A stretch of 12,406 bases of DNA, taken from Fibrobacter sp. (lineage in GTDB: Bacteria; Fibrobacterota; Fibrobacteria; Fibrobacterales; Fibrobacteraceae). Below are positions 5,645 to 10,926 of this stretch, in pieces (position 1 is the first letter of the stretch; each line of letters opens with the position of its first letter). Position numbers and translations under genes: made by a program. The stretch spans positions 1 to 12,406 of the forward strand of contig JAEDLI010000071.1 in the NCBI GenBank assembly GCA_016295375.1, read 5' to 3'. A model generated the notes under the pieces. That model saw nothing but the letters and a program-made list of their open reading frames with translations, was not told the DNA's origin and searched no databases.

Positions 5645-7300
5645 ATGAAGATTGCTAGAGCAACAAAGTTTCTGCGCTGGAACATGGCTGCGCTTTTTGC
5701 TTGCGTTGCCTGCCTGTGGGTAGGGTGCTCGGAATCTTCGGAAAAGCCCCTGTTCCCCGAAGACGAAATTTCGGAGGAAATGGAACTGAAACTTTCCGGC
5801 TGGAAGGTGGATTCTCTGGATACAGACGCAAAGGTTGTCTATGTGAAGCCCGCAAAGGGCTGGCTAGATTCCCTGGTTATTGTTTCTCTGGCCCTTCCGA
5901 GAAGTTCCTCCCTGTATTTGGCCGCCGACGACGATTTGGTGGACCCTGCTTTGGGCGAAAAGCTTGTTCCCGGGATGGTGATTTCGACGAAGGATACGAA
6001 CCAGTTCTCCATTGTGGCCTTGGATTCCTACAACAGGGTTGCGGGCGTTTGGCTGGTGGTATGGGAATTGCCCGAGACGCCAAAATCATCAGACTCCAAG
6101 GCTGATTCTTCTAGTGATGCGAAACCTTCGTCCTCGGAATCTGCAGATTCTGCGGGGTCGTCAGAAACGGATTCATCATCGGATTCTTCGGCGGGCACGT
6201 CGTCAGGTTCATCGTCGGATTCGTCTTCTGGGGAGTCGGGAACTAGCGGAGGCTCGTCGGAGTCGGCAGGCGGTGAAAGCTCCTCTTCAGAAGAGAACGA
6301 TTCTAGCAGTAGCGAGGCTGCCCAGCCTCAGGCGGTAAAACTTGCGGACCTGAGTGTGGATGGCGGAACCGTTACGGTGGAAGGTTCCAAGGTCTACGTG
6401 GAAATGCCTTATGAATCGGATCTTTCTAGCATCCAGTTGATTCCTTTGGACACGACGAACAACTTGATTCGCCCTGTAGAAATGGAATTCGAAGACGCCG
6501 AAGGGAATGTGGGAATCTACAGCGTGGTGGCGGGCGTGCAACTGCCAGGTTCTGATTTTAGTGCTCGTAACGATTTCTGGGCCACTACCAGCGATGCTAT
6601 GGCGGAGGAAGGGAGTGGAACCTACTACCTCTCGTTCATCCCAATTTCAGTTACGATGTCTTCGGAAGCCAATGCAGTCTTTGAAGGCTCGAATTTAACA
6701 ATTAAAACTATCAGTGTTGCGGGCAGTGCCTTGAATATTGATGGTGGATGGAAAATGGCGGGTGGTTTTTATTATGCAGGCTCTTTTACAGGTGTTAATT
6801 GCTCTAGTATTTATCAAGCCTCCAACGAAGAAGCTTCCGCAGATGGAAGTCCTGCAGATTTTTCCCAGTATATGATACATGGAAAGCCGTTTACGGGGAA
6901 GCCATCTGCTTTTAGGGTTCGTTATAAGTATGACCATCATCAAAACACTAATGAGACATACTTGCAAAAAGCATTAATTTATGTGGTTCTTGTTAGTGCA
7001 GATAATAAAATTGTGGCTGCAGGGTCTTTGACGGAAGAAGCCTCCTTAGATGATTGGGTTGAAAAAACGGTAAAACTCAATTATGGAAGTGATGCGGGTT
7101 TGTTGACGGCTGGTTATACAGGACTTTCGGATTTGTCTGTGGGAACAGGTGAAGAAGATGTTGCTTCGATTCGTGTAATGTTTGCGTCCTCTGCTTTTGC
7201 CTATGTGGCTGATGGCGGAACGTCGTCACAGATGAAAAAAAGATTCCGCGGTGGCGAAAATTCCAGCCTCACCCTGGATGATTTCAAATTGATTTACTAG
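5645..7300 (+). CDS. PCMD-domain lipoprotein 1, with long serine linker
   Basis: This is a 551-residue predicted lipoprotein. The signal peptide ends LWVGC with Cys-28 as the candidate lipidation site; Trp at lipobox position -3 is unusual. Residues 46-141 form a domain resembling the N-terminal domain of the next protein, ending VWLVVWELPE. Residues 147-225 are a Ser/Asp/Gly/Glu linker, typical of Fibrobacter secreted proteins. Residues 231-297 form one Ig-like unit. From residue 299 (QLPGSDF) to the end is a PCMD-type domain: FWATTSDA, GKPFTGKPSAFRVRYKY (413-429), VASIRVMFASSAF and the terminal LTLDDFKLIY. PCMD has no proven enzyme activity; carbohydrate binding or surface display is inferred from the family name and context. 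DNA for the PCMD core is near 38-40 percent GC, against 54 percent measured at 5881-6000. The gene is second in the operon. Confidence 0.82.
   Translation: MKIARATKFLRWNMAALFACVACLWVGCSESSEKPLFPEDEISEEMELKLSGWKVDSLDTDAKVVYVKPAKGWLDSLVIVSLALPRSSSLYLAADDDLVDPALGEKLVPGMVISTKDTNQFSIVALDSYNRVAGVWLVVWELPETPKSSDSKADSSSDAKPSSSESADSAGSSETDSSSDSSAGTSSGSSSDSSSGESGTSGGSSESAGGESSSSEENDSSSSEAAQPQAVKLADLSVDGGTVTVEGSKVYVEMPYESDLSSIQLIPLDTTNNLIRPVEMEFEDAEGNVGIYSVVAGVQLPGSDFSARNDFWATTSDAMAEEGSGTYYLSFIPISVTMSSEANAVFEGSNLTIKTISVAGSALNIDGGWKMAGGFYYAGSFTGVNCSSIYQASNEEASADGSPADFSQYMIHGKPFTGKPSAFRVRYKYDHHQNTNETYLQKALIYVVLVSADNKIVAAGSLTEEASLDDWVEKTVKLNYGSDAGLLTAGYTGLSDLSVGTGEEDVASIRVMFASSAFAYVADGGTSSQMKKRFRGGENSSLTLDDFKLIY
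6083..6319 (+). repeat. Low-complexity serine linker coding tract
   Basis: About 79 codons encode a Ser-rich linker with Asp, Gly, Glu and Ala (residues 147-225 of PCMD lipoprotein 1). Serine is mostly TCG, TCA and TCT, unlike the AGY-rich linker of the FISUMP gene. Short TCG/TCA/TCT/GAT motifs recur imperfectly. It separates the N-terminal domain from the Ig-like and PCMD parts. Confidence 0.8.
6685..7200. other. Low-GC block within the PCMD domain of lipoprotein 1
   Basis: Hand counts give 46/120 GC at 6691-6810, 48/120 at 6841-6960 and 45/120 at 6961-7080. The same gene has 65/120 at 5881-6000. The reading frame is intact throughout. The block corresponds to about residues 348-519, most of the PCMD core. 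Its edges are approximate. Confidence 0.6.
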
Positions 7301-7304
7301 GAGG
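7298..7304 (+). promoter_or_regulatory. Second TAGGAGG stop/Shine-Dalgarno fusion
   Basis: The TAG of PCMD lipoprotein 1 is again the start of TAGGAGG, 6 bases before ATG 7311. The same design at both junctions supports one coupled operon. Confidence 0.85.
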
Positions 7305-7310
7305 AAAAAT

Positions 7311-9668
7311 ATGATTCTATTCGAAAAAAAGAATTCTCCTGTAAAGACACTTTGGCTTGCCCTGCTGGTCTGTATTTTGGGACTTGTTTGGGGCTGTTCC
7401 GCTGATTACGATGAATTCGGCGAGTCCCCTTACTGCGATTTCGATGAGATTCATTTCGCCGGCGAGGCTGCAGGCATTCAAGTTTTTGCCGATGAACACA
7501 AGGTTGTTGTAACCTTGGAGGAACTCTCCGATTCCCTTGCTACCTGGGATTCCGTGACTATCGAAAGTATCGACATTAGCCACATGGCGACCTTACACTT
7601 GGTAGAAAGCAAGATTATGGAGTTTCCGACGGATTCGGCAGGCCTAGATTCTCTGGCAAAGCAGGTGGCTTATGTGGAGAAAAAGCTGAAGAAAGGGCAG
7701 CGCTTACGTTTGCCTGCAAGCCGTGTCCTTTATGTTTTGGTTGTTGCCGAAGATGGAAGCAAGTCAATATGGAAATTGCAATTTGAAATTCCTGGTGAAA
7801 AATCTCCTGCCGAAGATTCTGGGGAGAGCGGTGACGAAAATTCCGACAAGAAAAGCGATGATGCCGCCAAGTCCTCGGACAACTCTATTTCGCTAGAGTT
7901 CAAGGATGCCGTTGAAACGAAATCCTCTGGTGACACGGTTTACGTGACTTACTCTCAGGGATTCGATATCAAGTCTGCAACACTCACCAATGTGGTTTTG
8001 CCTCAAAAAGCAAAAGCTTCTCCGGACCCGAAAACGATAAAGGATTGGTCAGTTCCGCAAAAAATCAAGGTGACTGCCGAAGATGGTTCTGAAAAGAGCT
8101 GGGTGATTGTTGTATCTGCAATAAAGAGCAATGCGACGGACTTGCAGTTGCTTTTCAAGGATCAGTTTAAGGTGAACCGTTCCCAGGATACAGTTTATAT
8201 CAAGTTGAAAAACGGCTCCTCCATAGGGTCTGCCGCCATTGGTTCTTGGAGTGTTTCTGCTGGGGCTTCTGTTGATCCTGTGCCTAGCGCTGTGAAAGCC
8301 TGGAAAGATTACCAATCCTTCAAGGTAACTGCCGAAGATGGAACGGTCAAGACCTGGGTGCTTGCTCTTTCGATAGCTGCTGCCGATGAAAAGGTTTCTA
8401 GCGACAAGGAGCTGGTTTCTATTTCTGCGGTCGGTGAAGAATCTGCGGCAACGATTGACAAAACCCAAAAGACGGTGGAACTGCACTTGACGGCAAAATC
8501 AGACATTTCAGCAGTCAAGGTTTCGTTGAAGGTTTCAGAATCGGCATCTCACAATTTGCCTGAAGTTGTTGACCTTCGCGATGCCGTGATGTTTACGATT
8601 ACTGCTGAAGATGCATCGACTGAAACTTGGACTTTGACCGCATCACTCCCTCTAGAACCCCCGCAAGTTTTGTCCGCCAAGATTTCGGGCAAGCAGGCTG
8701 TTATCGATAATGACGACATGTCCATTCATGTAGATTCGTTGCCGTTCCGTACGGATTTAACCTCTTTGGAACTGACAGAACTTAAATTGTCCAAGGGGGC
8801 GACGACCGAAGGTTTCTCTGTTGGCAGCAAGTATGATTTTGGCGCAGGGCAGACATTGGTTGTGAAAAACACTGCAGGAGAATCGGTAACCTACAGGGTA
8901 AAGGCCGGATATCAATTGCCTGGAAGTGATTTCAATAACTGGAGTGGTGATGACCCTAAGCCAGATTCTGTATGGAATAATGCCAACACGATTCTTACCA
9001 CGACTAAGAAGATTTCCGAGGGTTCCATGATTGGAGCCGAAATTAAGACAGGCGAAACTTTGGGAAAAGTGGCTAGTGGCAGCCTTTACACGGCCGTATT
9101 CAATCCCAAAGGAGTAGGTCTTTTGTCTATGGCGAATGCCAATACTTGGCCCGATGGTAACGAACTTCTGGACTTTGGTAAGCCGTTCGCCGCCCGCCCC
9201 GAATATATGGAAATAAAGATTTCTTATTCGGGAAGTGGGGATAGTTGCGACGCGTACATTCTGTTGGAAAATCGTACAGGTGACAAGAACGTCAACAGAA
9301 AAACGAGTGATGTAAACAAGTTGGTGGCCAGTGCCTGGTACCGTTCTACAAAAGATGACAATACGGGACGAACCAATCCAGATGTGGTCAGTGTTTCTGA
9401 GCCCGATGCCAACGGAATGCGTACAATACGGTTGAAGCTAAAATATGGCACTCCTTTGTCGGGATCGCCTATAGAGAAATCCTCAACTTTCAATACTACG
9501 TTGCAATCCAGCAATAAGAGTGCGGTGAACAATGGCCTGATTCAGGGAACGGGAGAGGAACCCGTCACTCATATTCGCGTGGTCTTTGCTTCTAGTGCCG
9601 ACGGAAACCACTATGTGGGTACGAAGAACGCAACCTTAATTGTGGACGAAATGCGCCTAATTTATTAG
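7311..9668 (+). CDS. PCMD-domain lipoprotein 2, with Ig-like repeats
   Basis: This is a 785-residue predicted lipoprotein. The signal peptide ends VWGC with Cys-29 as lipidation site; Trp at lipobox position -2 is unusual. Residues 45-160 form an N-terminal domain like that of the upstream paralogue, ending VVAEDGSKSIWKLQFEIP. Residues 162-191 are a charged Ser/Asp/Lys linker. Repeats of about 80 residues follow, closing with VTAEDGSEKSWVIVVSA (254-270), VTAEDGTVKTWVLALSIA (339-356), ITAEDASTETWTLTASLP (430-447) and a degenerate fourth (to 533). The TAEDG...W signature recalls DUF5018-like Ig-type domains of Bacteroidetes surface lipoproteins. Residues 535-785 are a PCMD domain: QLPGSDF, VWNNANTILTT, GKPFAARPEYMEIKISYS, VTHIRVVFASSADG and LIVDEMRLIY. 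It is probably an extended surface protein presenting the terminal domain; ligand unknown. It is third in the operon. Confidence 0.85.
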   Translation: MILFEKKNSPVKTLWLALLVCILGLVWGCSADYDEFGESPYCDFDEIHFAGEAAGIQVFADEHKVVVTLEELSDSLATWDSVTIESIDISHMATLHLVESKIMEFPTDSAGLDSLAKQVAYVEKKLKKGQRLRLPASRVLYVLVVAEDGSKSIWKLQFEIPGEKSPAEDSGESGDENSDKKSDDAAKSSDNSISLEFKDAVETKSSGDTVYVTYSQGFDIKSATLTNVVLPQKAKASPDPKTIKDWSVPQKIKVTAEDGSEKSWVIVVSAIKSNATDLQLLFKDQFKVNRSQDTVYIKLKNGSSIGSAAIGSWSVSAGASVDPVPSAVKAWKDYQSFKVTAEDGTVKTWVLALSIAAADEKVSSDKELVSISAVGEESAATIDKTQKTVELHLTAKSDISAVKVSLKVSESASHNLPEVVDLRDAVMFTITAEDASTETWTLTASLPLEPPQVLSAKISGKQAVIDNDDMSIHVDSLPFRTDLTSLELTELKLSKGATTEGFSVGSKYDFGAGQTLVVKNTAGESVTYRVKAGYQLPGSDFNNWSGDDPKPDSVWNNANTILTTTKKISEGSMIGAEIKTGETLGKVASGSLYTAVFNPKGVGLLSMANANTWPDGNELLDFGKPFAARPEYMEIKISYSGSGDSCDAYILLENRTGDKNVNRKTSDVNKLVASAWYRSTKDDNTGRTNPDVVSVSEPDANGMRTIRLKLKYGTPLSGSPIEKSSTFNTTLQSSNKSAVNNGLIQGTGEEPVTHIRVVFASSADGNHYVGTKNATLIVDEMRLIY
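7884..8909 (+). repeat. Ig-like repeat array in PCMD lipoprotein 2
   Basis: There are four consecutive units of about 80 residues (residues 192-270, 275-357, 366-447 and 451-533). Each has a DTVYV/IxLK-like strand early and, in the first three, a TAED...W strand at the end. The DNA retains short identities such as ACTGCCGAAGATGG in units 1 and 2, but is otherwise diverged, so the array is old. Confidence 0.7.
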
Positions 9669-9691
9669 CACCGTGCGTTCAGAACCGTTTT

Positions 9692-9716
9692 GCCCTCGAT
9701 TTGTGTCGGGGCTTTT
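9692..9716 (+). terminator. Weak hairpin terminator after the PCMD operon
   Basis: GCCCT and GGGGC can pair (four GC pairs plus one wobble) over an 11-15 base loop, followed by only four T. It is weak, but it is placed where an operon end is expected and directly precedes the thioredoxin promoter. Confidence 0.4.
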
Positions 9717-9718
9717 GC

Positions 9719-9724
9719 TATATT
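9719..9724 (+). promoter_or_regulatory. -10 box (TATATT) of the thioredoxin gene
   Basis: TTTTGCTATATTTGG contains a good -10 box, 19 bases before ATG 9744. It gives a short leader of about 12-14 bases that carries a Shine-Dalgarno. The context resembles the promoter at 52-66. No clear -35 box is seen. Confidence 0.6.
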
Positions 9725-9730
9725 TGGGCT

Positions 9731-9737
9731 AGGAGGA
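9731..9737 (+). promoter_or_regulatory. Shine-Dalgarno fixing the thioredoxin start
   Basis: AGGAGGA lies 6 bases before ATG 9744. The reading frame is open further upstream, but an earlier start would add residues absent from thioredoxins and would lie upstream of the promoter. Confidence 0.85.
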
Positions 9738-9743
9738 TTTTAT

Positions 9744-10067
9744 ATGGCAGTTTTGAACCTTTCTGCAGCAAAGTTTGACGAGGTGATCCGCTCGGGTCAG
9801 CTGGTATTTGTGGATTTCTGGGCCACCTGGTGCCGCCCGTGCATGATGATGGGCCCCATCATCGAGGAGCTTGCCGGCGATTACGAAGGCAAGGCCATCA
9901 TCGCCAAGATGAATGTGGATGACGACGGCGTCAAGGACATTTGCGCCCGCTACGGCATCACCAACATCCCCAACATGAAGCTGTTCAAGAACGGCGTAGA
10001 GGTGGGTAACGTAGTTGGGGCCGTTCCCAAGGCCACGGTCAAGGGTGTCATCGACAAGAACCTTTAG
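9744..10067 (+). CDS. Thioredoxin with WCRPC active site
   Basis: This 107-residue protein is the normal length for thioredoxin and has no signal peptide, so it should act in the cytoplasm as a disulfide reductase. The active site is FWATWCRPC, with Cys-30 and Cys-33; the canonical Gly between them is replaced by Arg-31. The cis-proline loop is present as ITNIPNMKLF (Pro-76). The chain ends in the usual helix (KATVKGVIDKNL). The Arg substitution adds positive charge beside the nucleophilic cysteine and may shift its pKa or partner choice; that is inference. The start is set by a strong Shine-Dalgarno. It appears to be a single-gene unit between the PCMD operon and hisF, with no reductase gene nearby. 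Confidence 0.93.
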   Translation: MAVLNLSAAKFDEVIRSGQLVFVDFWATWCRPCMMMGPIIEELAGDYEGKAIIAKMNVDDDGVKDICARYGITNIPNMKLFKNGVEVGNVVGAVPKATVKGVIDKNL

Positions 10068-10073
10068 TCCAGG

Positions 10074-10122
10074 GTGTCATCCTGAGCGGAGCAACGAAGT
10101 TGCGTAGTCGAAGGATCCAGAC
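10074..10122. repeat. Palindromic intergenic repeat element
   Basis: The segment begins GTGTCATCCTGAGCGGAG and ends GTCGAAGGATCCAGACC, with a perfect inner hairpin GCAAC-GAA-GTTGC (10091-10103) and outer ATCC/GGAT pairing. It matches from memory the widespread intergenic family whose core is TCATCCTGAGCG...CGAAGGATC. It fills most of the gap between trx and hisF. Six T at 10126-10131 follow, so it may also serve as a terminator for trx. Confidence 0.7.
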
Positions 10123-10133
10123 CTGTTTTTTAT

Positions 10134-10925
10134 ATGTTAACTAAACGCTTAATCGTCTGTCTTGATGTCCGGGACCGCAAGGTCACGAAGGGCGTCAAGT
10201 TCAAGGGCAATATCGATATCGGCGACCCCGTGGAGATGGGGGCGCAGTACAGTGCCGACGGTGTTGACGAGTTGGTCTTTTACGACATTACTGCCAGTGC
10301 CGAAAACAGACCCTGCGACATGGAAATGATCCGCCAGATTGCAAAGCGGGTGTTTATCCCCTTCGCCGTTGGCGGCGGAATCCGCAACTTGGACGACATG
10401 CACCAGGCCCTGTTGGCCGGAGCTGAGAAGGTAAGCGTGAACAGCCTTGCGGTGCTGCACCCCGAAATTATTGCCGAAGGGGCCAAGGCCTTTGGCCGCC
10501 AGTGCGTGGTGCTGGGCATGGACGCCAAGTTCGTAGGCGTTTCCGAAAAGTTCAAGAGCGGTTACGAAGTGTATATTCGCGGTGGCCGCACGCCTATGGG
10601 CATCGACGCCGTGGAGTGGGCCAAGAAGGCCGAAGATTTGGGCATTGGCGAAATCTGCCTGAATGCCATCGATACCGACGGCGTGCGTAACGGCTACGAG
10701 CTGAACATTACCGACCAGGTGGCGCGTGCAGTACAGGTGCCCGTCATCGCCAGCGGTGGCGCTGGAACTCCGGCCCACATTGTGGACCTGTTCGCAAAGA
10801 CCGCTGCAGACGCAGCACTGGTGGCCTCCATGGTCCACTTTGGCGATTACACCGTCCCGCAAATCAAGAGAGAAATGCTTGCCGCAGGAATTCCCGTCCG
10901 CAAGAAGATGAACGGCGAGGTGTAG
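10134..10925 (+). CDS. hisF: Imidazole glycerol phosphate synthase, cyclase subunit HisF
   Basis: This 263-residue (beta/alpha)8-barrel protein is the cyclase half of imidazole glycerol phosphate synthase. It uses ammonia from HisH and PRFAR to make imidazole glycerol phosphate plus AICAR, in histidine biosynthesis. The catalytic aspartates are at the canonical positions: Asp-11 in IVCLDVRD and Asp-130 in GMDAK. Phosphate-binding glycine motifs are AVGGGIRN (78-85) and IASGGAGTP (205-213). The family block ELVFYDITAS (46-55) is present. Its wording (VTKGVKFKG, LGMDAKFV, CLNAIDTDG) differs from the T. maritima/E. coli type and suggests a distinct sub-branch. Length and both termini look complete. 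ATG 10134 matches the conserved N-terminus but has no Shine-Dalgarno, only a T-tract. No hisH or other his gene lies in the window. tldD follows one base after the stop. Confidence 0.95.
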   Translation: MLTKRLIVCLDVRDRKVTKGVKFKGNIDIGDPVEMGAQYSADGVDELVFYDITASAENRPCDMEMIRQIAKRVFIPFAVGGGIRNLDDMHQALLAGAEKVSVNSLAVLHPEIIAEGAKAFGRQCVVLGMDAKFVGVSEKFKSGYEVYIRGGRTPMGIDAVEWAKKAEDLGIGEICLNAIDTDGVRNGYELNITDQVARAVQVPVIASGGAGTPAHIVDLFAKTAADAALVASMVHFGDYTVPQIKREMLAAGIPVRKKMNGEV

Positions 10926-10926
10926 C

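Noticed and set aside
6083..6319. Serine-rich tract as a CRISPR-like or tandem DNA repeat
   Set aside because: There is no fixed repeat or spacer length. The repetition is at the protein level and the frame is continuous with flanking domains.
6685..7200. Low-GC block as an inserted mobile element
   Set aside because: The frame continues and PCMD motifs run through it. There are no terminal inverted repeats, target-site duplication or transposase.
4810..9668. Reading the barrel/lipoprotein operon as a SusC/SusD polysaccharide utilisation pair
   Set aside because: The barrel protein is only 274 residues, with no TonB-dependent plug, and the lipoproteins have Ig-like plus PCMD domains instead of a SusD TPR fold. 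No glycoside hydrolase is present.
9690..9743. Upstream extension of the thioredoxin frame
   Set aside because: The extra residues precede the promoter -10 box and are absent from the family; a strong Shine-Dalgarno serves ATG 9744.
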